In this document: one piece after another, positions 49,811-58,225 of the stretch
Numbering within the stretch: the stretch's first letter is position 1
Layout of the letters: each line of letters opens with the position of its first letter
Assembly: GCF_032714495.1 (NCBI RefSeq)
Contig: NZ_JAWDKB010000003.1
Location: 186,001-250,000 of the forward strand
DNA from: Methanorbis rubei
GTDB taxonomy: Archaea; Halobacteriota; Methanomicrobia; Methanomicrobiales; Methanocorpusculaceae
Direction: 5' to 3'
DNA: 64,000 bases
The notes under the pieces: model-generated
The model's input: the letters and a program-made list of their open reading frames with translations, nothing else
What the model was told of the DNA's origin: nothing
The model's database searches: none
Program-made: the position numbers and the translations under genes

Positions 49811-51943
49811 TCACAAAAGTTTTACCGTATCATTGCGCGGCGAAATAATATCGCCCGACCGCTTGAGTTTGTCCAGAAGTTTCTCAACCTCATCTTTACC
49901 ATATTTGTGCTGACTCACCATCGTATCAATCACATTGTCAATCTTTGCCGAACCCGCACCCTCAGCAAGAATCTTGATCGTCTCACGAAGGATGCGTGTC
50001 ATGTCGCGGCTGGATTTGGTGATGCCGGTCGCAACCCGATCGATATCAATCGCACCGGTAGCTGGGTCGTACGCGACCTGCTTTAAACAGGTGTCCACAA
50101 TTTTTACCACACGCGTCGCATCCTCGACAGTGATCTCATCAGCAAGTCTAACGCGGGCGCTCGCTTCTGCGAGCCTCACAAGTGCTTCTAACTGACGGGC
50201 GGTGACCGGTACGGGTTTGTCAGAATCAATTGCGACGCTGCGGAGATTCTGATAATACTGCACAAGAATCTGTTTGGCATCATCGGTCAGCATCGGGAAA
50301 CAGTTTCGTTTCGCATACGCGAGATATTTTCGAAGCAGCACGGCATCAATCTCAGGCATGACGGGAGCGAGCTCGCGTTTGAAGTACTCATCATCAGCGC
50401 CCGGAATCGGATGCTTCTTGTGATGCATAATCTTCTCGCCTGCCATGTGGGACTTTAAGATATGGTTCGCGATGTTTAAGTCGCGGACCGCATCAGGTTT
50501 GTCCTTCATGATGAAGATCAGATCAAAACGCGAGAGCAGCGAAGGCGGCATGTTGACTTGTTCAGAGATGTTGGAGAACTCGTCGAAGCGTCCGAGCTTC
50601 GGGTTTGCTGCGCCAAGAAGTGAACAACGGGTACGAAGCGTTGCGTTGATGCCGGCTTTTGCTACCGAGATGGACTGCTGTTCCATTGCTTCGTGCAGGG
50701 AGGAGCGGTCGTCCTTTTGCATTTTGTCCATTTCATCTACTGCGGCAATTCCTTTGTCGGCAAGTACGAGCGCTCCTGCTTCCAGCGTCCAGCGTCCGTC
50801 GCCGAGGTCGTCTTTGACTGCGGCGGCGGTGAGACCTGCGGAGGATGCGGACTTTCCTGAGGTGTAGATGCCGCGGGGAGCGAGTTTGATGACGTAACGG
50901 AGCAGCTGCGATTTTGCGATACCCGGGTCTCCGACAAGGAGGACGTGAATGTCTCCTCTGAGACTGCTGCCGTCAGGCATTTCTTTGGCAATCCCGCCAA
51001 ACATCTGAAGAGCGATTGCTTCTTTGACTTCGTCGTTTCCGTAGATGGTCGGGGCAATGGATCTGGCGATTTTTCCGTAGACTCCCGGGTCGGTCGCCAT
51101 GTCTTTGATGGACTCTTCGTCCTCTTCGCTGATGTTGACTTCTTCAAACTCTTTGATGGAGATCTCTATAGAATTACATTCAACGAAGAGGTCAAAGACG
51201 GTGCTTTTCTGTCCGGCAGTGATTCGCTGAACACTTCTGAGAATGCCGTTGACAATCACGCGGTCGCCGGGAGATACAATTCCACAGATGTCATCGACGA
51301 TGTCGATGTCGATGTTCTGCGGCTGTTCGCCGCCGCGGAGTCCTTCGGGGGTTTCCTGAATGCGGAGTTTCTGGGAGTCGATGAAGGTGGATCTGTTCTG
51401 GACGAGTTCGAGTTTTTTCTGGGTGCACTCTGCGTTGCCGCAGACGTCAGGTTCGGTGTAGGTGCCGTAATCCTGGGCTTTGTAGGTGAAGTGGCCTGCT
51501 GGACAGCGGAATGCACCGATTACGAGCCTTGGCCGAACTTCGGTGACACGGCGGATGATGCCGTCAACACTGACGAATTTGTTGATGTGTTCGGCACGGA
51601 TGTCTCGAATCTGGGTTTTTCTGGGGAGGTGAATGAATCTGATGTTGATTCCTGTGATGATATCTTCGGAGATGTCGTTTCCTTCGCGGTCTTTGCGGCT
51701 GATGAGGTGGCCGGTTCTGATTGCGTCGCGGATGTCTTCGAGTGTTTTGCCGGGGCGTTCGAGCAGTTCGTCAGCAAGGATGACACCGGTTTTGCCGTAG
51801 CCTTCGAGGACGTCGTAGCCGATAGTGAGGGATTTGGTGTACGGGTATTCGCGGGCGAGTTTGTTTAAGTCGGTTTTGTACTTCTTTTTCAGAAATACGC
51901 CCCACTCTTCCGATCTGTCGATGATTTCGAGTTCAGCTGCCAC
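49811..51943 (-). CDS. mcm: Replicative helicase MCM
   Basis: A 710-residue MCM protein. The N-terminal domain has the zinc site CPAGHFTY...CGNAEC, followed by the OB-fold (KFVSVDGIIRRV) and the AAA+ core with Walker A GDPGIAKSQLL, Walker B VDEMDKM, sensor LGAANPKLGRFD and the arginine finger PPSLLSRFDLIF. A C-terminal winged helix (about residues 630-710) ends the protein. The start is GTG preceded by AGGAGGGAG. It unwinds DNA 3' to 5' at replication forks. Confidence 0.95.
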   Translation of the reverse strand: MAAELEIIDRSEEWGVFLKKKYKTDLNKLAREYPYTKSLTIGYDVLEGYGKTGVILADELLERPGKTLEDIRDAIRTGHLISRKDREGNDISEDIITGINIRFIHLPRKTQIRDIRAEHINKFVSVDGIIRRVTEVRPRLVIGAFRCPAGHFTYKAQDYGTYTEPDVCGNAECTQKKLELVQNRSTFIDSQKLRIQETPEGLRGGEQPQNIDIDIVDDICGIVSPGDRVIVNGILRSVQRITAGQKSTVFDLFVECNSIEISIKEFEEVNISEEDEESIKDMATDPGVYGKIARSIAPTIYGNDEVKEAIALQMFGGIAKEMPDGSSLRGDIHVLLVGDPGIAKSQLLRYVIKLAPRGIYTSGKSASSAGLTAAAVKDDLGDGRWTLEAGALVLADKGIAAVDEMDKMQKDDRSSLHEAMEQQSISVAKAGINATLRTRCSLLGAANPKLGRFDEFSNISEQVNMPPSLLSRFDLIFIMKDKPDAVRDLNIANHILKSHMAGEKIMHHKKHPIPGADDEYFKRELAPVMPEIDAVLLRKYLAYAKRNCFPMLTDDAKQILVQYYQNLRSVAIDSDKPVPVTARQLEALVRLAEASARVRLADEITVEDATRVVKIVDTCLKQVAYDPATGAIDIDRVATGITKSSRDMTRILRETIKILAEGAGSAKIDNVIDTMVSQHKYGKDEVEKLLDKLKRSGDIISPRNDTVKLL

Positions 51944-52030
51944 GTTCTCCCTCCTGTTGTTTATGTGGTTTGGTGCGTGAGGGATTAAGGATTTGGAATG
52001 TCTGGGTGTGGGGGTGAGGGGTAGAAATTT

Positions 52031-52131
52031 TTCAGTAGGAGTTACGCAGGGTAGGTAGTTACTCCAAACGAGACCAAGGACAGAAAAATCTCAAATGATG
52101 AAATTCACCATCTCATAACTCCTGTTGAAAA
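52031..52131. repeat. Mini family A element A7
   Basis: TAGGAGTTACGCAGGG at the left, CATCTCATAACTCCTGTT at the right, and between them GTTACTCCAAACGAGACCAA, the right border of family A, without arms. A deletion derivative that keeps both element ends, in the divergent mcm/lipoprotein spacer. Confidence 0.7.
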
Positions 52132-52165
52132 AATTTCCAAAAATTTTCGTTCCGGCATCTGTTAT

Positions 52166-52181
52166 GTTCCAAACGGAACAG
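52166..52181. promoter_or_regulatory. Palindromic operator before the duplicated lipoprotein
   Basis: TGTTCC-AAAC-GGAACA, perfect 6-base arms, just upstream of a TATA-like TTATAC at about 52196. Position overlaps the TFB recognition region, so binding would affect initiation. Confidence 0.5.
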
Positions 52182-52224
52182 TTTGTACTTACCATTATAC
52201 GTTTTGAAGGAGTATGATATTTCT

Positions 52225-53052
52225 ATGAAAAGGTTCATTGTACCTGTTACTGTTATTCTTACCGTTCTGCTGCTGACAGCCGGATGTATCGGGACTGATA
52301 CTCCGGTACAACAATCGTTATCAGAAAAACCTCTTGGTACTTGGGTAGTGATGCTCCCTTCTGAAACAGTAAACGGCACTGAGAGATACGACAGCTATGA
52401 ACTGAAACTTTGGGAGAATGAGTTCGGCACCGTGATATATTCCCATACGGAAAAAGTGAATGACCAGACATCTACCACCACGTATCAGATGGAAGGACCA
52501 GTCATTAAAAACGAGAACAACTATACGGTTGTCACCGAAGATGCTGGTAACTTTACCCTGACATTCTCCACAGATACCAATTACTGGAGACCAGAGATTC
52601 TGACTCTGCCGGATGGAACAGAAGTAACGAATGAATTAATCTACACAGTGTACGAAACCTCCAGCATCGGCAGTGCGCCAAGCAGCGGGTGGGACTCGCC
52701 CAAAGAACCGGTCGGACTCTGGACAACAACCCTTCCCTCAAAAAATGTGAACGGAACAGAAGTTGTGGTTAATTACTCCCTGCTGTTCCTTGGAAACGAT
52801 AATGTCACCGTAACCTATGAAGAAACACAGATACAACATTATGAAACAACAACCCTTCTCCTTACAGAAGAAGGAACAATGATCAATGAAGGGGACAATT
52901 ACACCATTACCACCGAAAATCTCGGTAACTTTACCATGATCTGTTCCTTCACCGAAGACGGAGTATGGGAAGCGGGACCAGTGGTTTTGCCAGATGGAAC
53001 ACTTATCGAAGACTACTGGCATTTGATCACTTACAACAACGTCTACACCTGA
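52225..53052 (+). CDS. Secreted lipoprotein with two tandem homologous domains
   Basis: A 275-residue lipoprotein: signal peptide and lipobox LLTAGC, a short linker, then two repeats of about 110 residues. Repeat 1 (LGTWVVMLPSETVNGTE ... EDAGNFTLTFS ... LTLPDGTEV) and repeat 2 (VGLWTTTLPSKNVNGTE ... ENLGNFTMICS ... VVLPDGTLI) match over their length. No known family recognised; a beta-rich sensory or binding module is likely. N-glycosylation sequons (NGT, NYT, NFT) are abundant, consistent with an external location. The ATG at 52225 follows GGAG. Stands alone, with a palindromic operator upstream. Confidence 0.75.
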   Translation: MKRFIVPVTVILTVLLLTAGCIGTDTPVQQSLSEKPLGTWVVMLPSETVNGTERYDSYELKLWENEFGTVIYSHTEKVNDQTSTTTYQMEGPVIKNENNYTVVTEDAGNFTLTFSTDTNYWRPEILTLPDGTEVTNELIYTVYETSSIGSAPSSGWDSPKEPVGLWTTTLPSKNVNGTEVVVNYSLLFLGNDNVTVTYEETQIQHYETTTLLLTEEGTMINEGDNYTITTENLGNFTMICSFTEDGVWEAGPVVLPDGTLIEDYWHLITYNNVYT

Positions 53053-53117
53053 ATCACTCATCCCAATAAGAGGAAAATAATCTTCTCTTATCCCTTTTCT
53101 TACCCCCATTACACATC

Positions 53118-53126
53118 TATAAATTC
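53118..53126 (+). promoter_or_regulatory. TATA box of the leu operon
   Basis: CTATAAATT about 70 bases before the leuA start. The leader after the expected start contains a GAGGC/GCCTC pairing (about 53154-53178), weak evidence for a structured leader. Confidence 0.45.
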
Positions 53127-53191
53127 CCGCAACCCAAAATAGTACGTGTAAATTGAGGCTGGATTTTATCTCCCGCCTCTGGTGAAAAAAC

Positions 53192-54754
53192 ATGAAAAAC
53201 GATGACTCTACCGTATCCAGAGGATACCAGTCGGATCGTGTCTATATCTTTGACACAACGCTCCGTGACGGCGAACAATCTCCCGGCGCAACCATGACCC
53301 TACAGGAAAAGGTGCGCCTCGCCCGTCAACTTGAGCTACTCGGCGTAGATATTATCGAAGCAGGATTCCCTGCCGCAAGCCCTGGCGACTTTGAAGCAGT
53401 TCGTGCAGTCTCAAAGACCGTCACCAACTGTCAGGTCGCAGGACTCTGCCGGGCGGTTGCCGCAGACATCGACCGTGCATGGGAAGCCCTCAAACATGCA
53501 GCCAACCCGAGAATCCATGTGTTCCTGGCAACCAGCCCGATTCACATGGAACACAAACTCAGAAAAACTCCTGAACAAGTTCTTGAGATGGCAAAAACTG
53601 CCATCCTGCACGCAGCATCACTCACCAAAAACGTTGAGTTCTCTGCCGAAGACGCGTCCCGCAGCGAACTCCCGTTCCTTGCAAAAGTCGTCGAGACCGT
53701 CATTGACGCAGGAGCCACAACCGTCAACATCCCTGACACGGTAGGATACATCCAGCCTGAAGAGTATGGAAACATCATCCGCTACCTCACAGAAAACGTC
53801 AAAAATATCAACAAAGCAGTAATCTCTGTTCACTGCCATGACGACCTCGGCCTCGCCGTTGCAAACAGCCTTGCCGCAGTAAAAGCAGGCGCTCGTCAGA
53901 TCGAATGCACCATCAACGGCATTGGTGAACGTGCCGGCAACACCGCAATGGACGAAGTTGTCATGAACCTCAACGTCCGTCACGATTATTATCAGTGCAG
54001 TTGCGGCATCATCACCGAACAGATCTATCCAACCGCACGAACCCTTTCCCACATTATCGGAATGCCAATACCAGCAAACAAAGCAATTGTCGGTGCCAAC
54101 GCATTCGCTCACGAATCCGGCATTCATCAGGACGGCGTCCTCAAATGCCGCGAGACATATGAGATCATGGACGCAGCCGCTATTGGAAAAACCGGCAACG
54201 ACATGGTCTTAGGCAAACACTCAGGTCGTCACGCAATCAAAGCCAAAGTCGAAGAACTCGGCTACACCTTAAACGACGATCAGATAACAATCGTCTCAGA
54301 CGCAGTCAAAAAACTCGCAGACATCAAAAAAGAGATCTTCTCCGAAGACGTCGAAGCAATCGTCCTTGAAGAAATCTTCCGGATGCCTGACAAGTTCAAA
54401 CTCAAATACCTGCAGGTCCACGCAGGCAACGGCCCCATTCCACCGAATGCCAGCGTCATCATGGAAATAAACGGCGAAGACAAACAGCTGCACAACTTCG
54501 GTGTAGGACCAATCGACGCAGTCTTCAACACTATTGGTACCATCTCAGGATGTAAACCTGACCTCGAACAGTTCTCAGTAAATGCAATTACTGGCGGAAC
54601 CGATGCACAGGGAGAAGTAACCGTCCGCCTGAGAAGAAACAACTACACTGCAATCGGCAGAGGAGCAGACCCTGACATCCTCGTTGCCGCAGGAAAAGCC
54701 TACGTGAACGCACTCAACCGCCTCGCCAAAAAAGTGGAGGAAAACCATGCATAG
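53192..54754 (+). CDS. leuA: 2-Isopropylmalate synthase LeuA
   Basis: A 520-residue enzyme that condenses 2-oxoisovalerate and acetyl-CoA, first step of leucine synthesis. FDTTLRDGEQSPGATM is the catalytic start with the metal Asp, VHCHDDLGLAVANSLAA the metal His pair, GIGERAGNTAMDEVVM the acetyl-CoA loop. The C-terminal regulatory LeuA dimer domain (from about residue 390) is present, indicating leucine feedback. Methanogens have related AksA and CimA enzymes; the operon with leuCDB favours LeuA. GGTG lies seven bases before the ATG. Confidence 0.9.
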   Translation: MKNDDSTVSRGYQSDRVYIFDTTLRDGEQSPGATMTLQEKVRLARQLELLGVDIIEAGFPAASPGDFEAVRAVSKTVTNCQVAGLCRAVAADIDRAWEALKHAANPRIHVFLATSPIHMEHKLRKTPEQVLEMAKTAILHAASLTKNVEFSAEDASRSELPFLAKVVETVIDAGATTVNIPDTVGYIQPEEYGNIIRYLTENVKNINKAVISVHCHDDLGLAVANSLAAVKAGARQIECTINGIGERAGNTAMDEVVMNLNVRHDYYQCSCGIITEQIYPTARTLSHIIGMPIPANKAIVGANAFAHESGIHQDGVLKCRETYEIMDAAAIGKTGNDMVLGKHSGRHAIKAKVEELGYTLNDDQITIVSDAVKKLADIKKEIFSEDVEAIVLEEIFRMPDKFKLKYLQVHAGNGPIPPNASVIMEINGEDKQLHNFGVGPIDAVFNTIGTISGCKPDLEQFSVNAITGGTDAQGEVTVRLRRNNYTAIGRGADPDILVAAGKAYVNALNRLAKKVEENHA

Positions 54755-56003
54755 AACCATCGCAGAAAAAATTCTTCAGTCTAAAACCGACCAGAAGATC
54801 ACCGGCCCCGGCCAGATCGTCAGATGCAAACTCTCACTCGTTCTTGCAAATGACATCACTGCCCCCCTGGCAATCAAATCTTTCCGGGAAATGGGAGCAA
54901 ACAAAGTTTTTGACAAAGACAAAGTCGTCTTTGTCTGCGACCACTTCACCCCGAACAAAGACATCGACTCAGCCGAACAGGTCAGCGTGACCCGCAGTTT
55001 CGCTCAGGAGATGGGAATCACCCACTACTATGAAGGAGGCAACTGCGGAATTGAGCATGCCCTCCTTCCCGAAGAGGGACTCGTTGGTCCCTGGGACCTT
55101 GTTATCGGAGCTGACAGTCATACCTGTACGTATGGCGGTATCGGCGCATTCTCAACGGGAATGGGTTCAACCGATATCGCAGCCGGCATGGTTCTTGGTG
55201 AGAACTGGTTCAAAGTTCCGCCAAGCATCAAAGTTGATCTCCACGGCAAAATGGGAAAGTACGTACAAGGCAAAGACGTAATCCTGAAACTTATCGGAAC
55301 AATCGGCGTGTCCGGCGCTCTCTACAAGGCTCTTGAGTTTGGCGGATCCGGTGTTGACAAGATGTCGATCGAAAGCCGTCTCACAATTGCCAACATGGCA
55401 ATCGAAGCAGGTGCAAAAGCCGGACTCTTCCCAGCCGACAAGAAGACGCTGAAGTACACCCGCAAAGCCGGACGCAGTGATGAGGAGATCAAACCTGACA
55501 AGTTTGCGATGTACGAGTCAGAGATTGATATGGAGATCAAAGGGATGGCTCCACAGGTAGCTCTCCCGCACCTGCCGGAGAATGTGAAAGGAGTCGACGA
55601 AGTCGGCGAGCTGGAAATTCACCAAGCGGTTATCGGCAGCTGCACAAACGGAAGAATCGAGGATATGCGTCAGGCAGCAGATATTCTCCGCGGCAGAAAG
55701 GTGGACAAACATGTCCGCTGCATTATCATTCCGGCAACTCCCCGCGTATGGAGCGACTGCGTGCACGAAGGGCTGATGCAGGTGTTTATCGATGCGGGAG
55801 CGATCATCTCCCCGCCAACCTGTGGCCCTTGTCTGGGCGGCCACATGGGAATTCTCGCCAAAGGCGAGCGGGCAATCTCCACAACGAACCGCAACTTCCG
55901 CGGCAGGATGGGATCGCTTGATTCAGAAGTTATTCTGTCCAATCCTGCGGTCGCTGCGGCAAGTGCTGTTACCGGTCGGGTTACTGATCCAAGGAGTCTG
56001 TAA
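54747..56003 (+). CDS. leuC: 3-Isopropylmalate dehydratase large subunit LeuC
   Basis: A 418-residue aconitase-family subunit. [31 protein letters not shown] and [13 protein letters not shown] hold the three Cys of the 4Fe-4S cluster. Start overlaps the leuA stop by eight bases. With LeuD it isomerises 2- to 3-isopropylmalate. The size is that of the archaeal LeuC/HacA group, which also includes homoaconitase, so a broader role is possible. Confidence 0.9.
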   Translation: MHRTIAEKILQSKTDQKITGPGQIVRCKLSLVLANDITAPLAIKSFREMGANKVFDKDKVVFVCDHFTPNKDIDSAEQVSVTRSFAQEMGITHYYEGGNCGIEHALLPEEGLVGPWDLVIGADSHTCTYGGIGAFSTGMGSTDIAAGMVLGENWFKVPPSIKVDLHGKMGKYVQGKDVILKLIGTIGVSGALYKALEFGGSGVDKMSIESRLTIANMAIEAGAKAGLFPADKKTLKYTRKAGRSDEEIKPDKFAMYESEIDMEIKGMAPQVALPHLPENVKGVDEVGELEIHQAVIGSCTNGRIEDMRQAADILRGRKVDKHVRCIIIPATPRVWSDCVHEGLMQVFIDAGAIISPPTCGPCLGGHMGILAKGERAISTTNRNFRGRMGSLDSEVILSNPAVAAASAVTGRVTDPRSL

Positions 56004-56005
56004 AA

Positions 56006-56500
56006 ATGGAGTATAAAGGCAAAGCCCACGTTGTCGGGGAAAATATTGATACGGATGCAATTATTCCGGCACGGTTCCTGGTAACTACTGACGAGGCAGA
56101 GCTCGGCAGACACTGCATGTCCGGCCTTGAAGAGAACTGGGTCTCCCGCGTCTCGAAGGGAGATATTATGGTTGCGGGCGAGAACTTCGGCTGCGGTTCG
56201 TCCCGCGAACATGCGCCTGTCGCAATTAAAGGTGCGGGCATTCCGGTTGTGATCGCCCACAGTTTTGCGAGAATTTTCTACCGCAATGCGTTCAATACCG
56301 GACTGATTCTGCTTGAGGTCGGCGATGAGTATCAGAAGATCTCTGACGGCGAGATGCTGACTGTTGATACCGAGAAGGGAACGATCACAACAGCAGAAGG
56401 CGTTGTCATCTCCTGTTCTCCGGTTCCTTCATTTATGCAGGAGATTTTGGATGCCGGCGGGCTTGTTGGGTATGTGAGAAAACAGATCGGGGCTGAGTAA
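56006..56500 (+). CDS. leuD: 3-Isopropylmalate dehydratase small subunit LeuD
   Basis: A 164-residue subunit. [19 protein letters not shown] is the conserved substrate loop of aconitase swivelling domains, and [13 protein letters not shown] near the start binds the substrate. The loop YLVT/RFLVTTD between them is of the type that governs substrate choice between isopropylmalate and homoaconitate. Starts two bases after leuC. Confidence 0.92.
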   Translation: MEYKGKAHVVGENIDTDAIIPARFLVTTDEAELGRHCMSGLEENWVSRVSKGDIMVAGENFGCGSSREHAPVAIKGAGIPVVIAHSFARIFYRNAFNTGLILLEVGDEYQKISDGEMLTVDTEKGTITTAEGVVISCSPVPSFMQEILDAGGLVGYVRKQIGAE

Positions 56501-56501
56501 G

Positions 56502-57581
56502 GTGGGAAGCTACAAAATTGCGGTTCTGCCGGGCGATGGTATCGGTCCTGAGGTTGTTGCTGAGGCGGTGAAGGTTCTTTCAATCGTTGGGAAGAAATTC
56601 CATCACTCGTTTGATCTGCGGTATGCGGACTTTGGCGGTGCGGCGATTGATTCATCCGGCGTTCCGTTTCCGCCTGCGACGCAGGAGGTCTGCATGAGTT
56701 CAGACGCGGTTCTTTTTGGTGCGGTTGGCGGACCGAAATGGGATACGCTTGATCCGGCTATCCGGCCGGAGAAGGGACTTCTTGCGCTGCGAAAAGCTGC
56801 CGGAGCGTTTGCGAACCTGCGTCCTGCGAAACTGTTTTCCGAGTTAGCGGATGCATGTTATCTGCGGCCTGATATTGTGGCGAACGGGATTGATATTCTG
56901 GTTGTCCGCGAGCTTATCGGGGATGTTTACTTCGGTGAGCCGTCAGGGATTGAGGTTCGTGACGGCGAGCGGGTCGGTTTTTCGAATATGATTTATGCGG
57001 AGCATGAGATCCGCCGTGTGGCTGAGGTCGCGTTTGAGACGGCGATGAAGCGAGGCAAGCGGTTGTGTTCGGTTGATAAGGCGAATGTGCTGGCGGTGTC
57101 ACGGCTCTGGCGCGAGGTGGTGACAGAAGTTGCCAAAGGGTATCCGGAAGTGGAGCTGTCCCATATGTATGTGGATAATGCGGCGATGCAGCTGGTGAGA
57201 AATCCTGCGGCGTTTGATGTGATTGTGACGGGTAATTTGTTCGGCGATATTTTGTCGGATGAGGCTGCGGCGATTACGGGATCGATTGGGATGCTGCCGT
57301 CCGCATCGGTTGGGGGAGCGAATACTCCGGGTCTTTACGAACCGGTTCACGGGTCTGCTCCTGATATTGCGGGGCAGAATCTTGCAAATCCGGTTGCAAC
57401 GATTCTGTCTCTTGCGATGCTTCTGCGGTATTCGCTGAATCTTTCAGCAGAGGCTGACGCGGTTGAGGCTGCGGTTGCTGCAGTTTTAGCGAAAGGTTAC
57501 CGGACAGGAGATATCTACCGCGATGGAATGAAGCGGGTAGGCTGCACTGAGATGGGGCAGCTGATCTGTGACGCGGTGTGA
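56502..57581 (+). CDS. leuB: 3-Isopropylmalate dehydrogenase LeuB
   Basis: A 359-residue beta-decarboxylating dehydrogenase. [15 protein letters not shown] at the start, [14 protein letters not shown] with the substrate Arg and Tyr, [32 protein letters not shown] with the metal Asp, and [20 protein letters not shown] for NAD. Oxidises 3-isopropylmalate to 2-oxoisocaproate. GTG start one base after the leuD stop, completing leuACDB. A T-rich tract follows at 57583-57600. Confidence 0.93.
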   Translation: MGSYKIAVLPGDGIGPEVVAEAVKVLSIVGKKFHHSFDLRYADFGGAAIDSSGVPFPPATQEVCMSSDAVLFGAVGGPKWDTLDPAIRPEKGLLALRKAAGAFANLRPAKLFSELADACYLRPDIVANGIDILVVRELIGDVYFGEPSGIEVRDGERVGFSNMIYAEHEIRRVAEVAFETAMKRGKRLCSVDKANVLAVSRLWREVVTEVAKGYPEVELSHMYVDNAAMQLVRNPAAFDVIVTGNLFGDILSDEAAAITGSIGMLPSASVGGANTPGLYEPVHGSAPDIAGQNLANPVATILSLAMLLRYSLNLSAEADAVEAAVAAVLAKGYRTGDIYRDGMKRVGCTEMGQLICDAV

Positions 57582-57600
57582 TATTTTTTTCTTTTTTTTC
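57582..57600 (+). terminator. T-rich terminator of the leu operon
   Basis: ATATTTTTTTCTTTTTTTTC directly after the leuB stop: the oligo-T type archaeal terminator without a hairpin. Confidence 0.6.
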
Positions 57601-57604
57601 TACG

Positions 57605-58218
57605 TTTGATTGTTACGTGATTGCTGATTGCTGATTGCGACGGTAGTTTGAGAAAAGGTGTCTGTCGTGGAAAAAATCCCGCACACTCCAAAAAGAGAAG
57701 AAGAGTGCTCCGTAAGTACTCTCGTGTTATCTATATTGTATTGATCATATATAAATGGGTGCTTTGTCTGGATTGATTTTTTTTCAAAATAGGACTTACG
57801 CGGTATGAAATAACATAAGGAAAAGAGATTCTCTGTCTTTGGTTTTATTTGGGGCAACCACGGAACACACTGAACACACGGAATTCCACGGAAAAAACAC
57901 AGAATACCGCTTCGCTTACGGAAAACACAGAAAGCCTAAGGAAGTTGGCATCTCAAAACGGTAACATATACTAATACCCGTACACTTAGGCTTTCCGTGT
58001 TTTCCGTAAGCGAAGCGGTATTCTGTGTTTTTTCCGTGGAATTCCGTGTGTTCAGTGTGTTCCGTGGTTACTCCAAGCGAGACCACCTACAGAAAAATCC
58101 GCAATGAAACTCATCACCGCGTAACTCCTATCAAAAAAAAACAAAAAAAATTCGAAGCCTCATCACCTTTTACCAAAAGAGGATGACATCAGCAATCAGC
58201 AATCACCTAACAATCAAA
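57605..58218. repeat. Outer inverted repeat enclosing element A8
   Basis: Two 31-base inverted repeats with a single mismatch, at 57605-57635 and 58188-58218, begin TTTGATTGTTA and contain GATTGCTGATTGCTGAT. They enclose about 550 bases including the complete A8 element and exactly fill the convergent leuB/hef spacer. The size and terminal repeats recall a MITE, or a bidirectional transcription barrier. Confidence 0.85.
57792..58128. repeat. Family A palindromic element A8 with 85-base arms
   Basis: The best preserved copy. Outer ends ATAGGACTTACGCGGT and ACCGCGTAACTCCTAT. Inner arms 57856-57940 and 57985-58069 are 85 bases long with one mismatch. The 44-base loop (57941-57984, GAAGTTGGCATCTCAAAACG...) is conserved in A3 and A1. 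Near identity of the arms implies recent origin or active homogenisation. Confidence 0.9.
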
Positions 58219-58225
58219 GAACCTC

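Noticed and set aside
57605-58218. Complete insertion sequence with transposase
   Set aside because: No open frame of transposase length lies between the inverted repeats; only palindromic arms.
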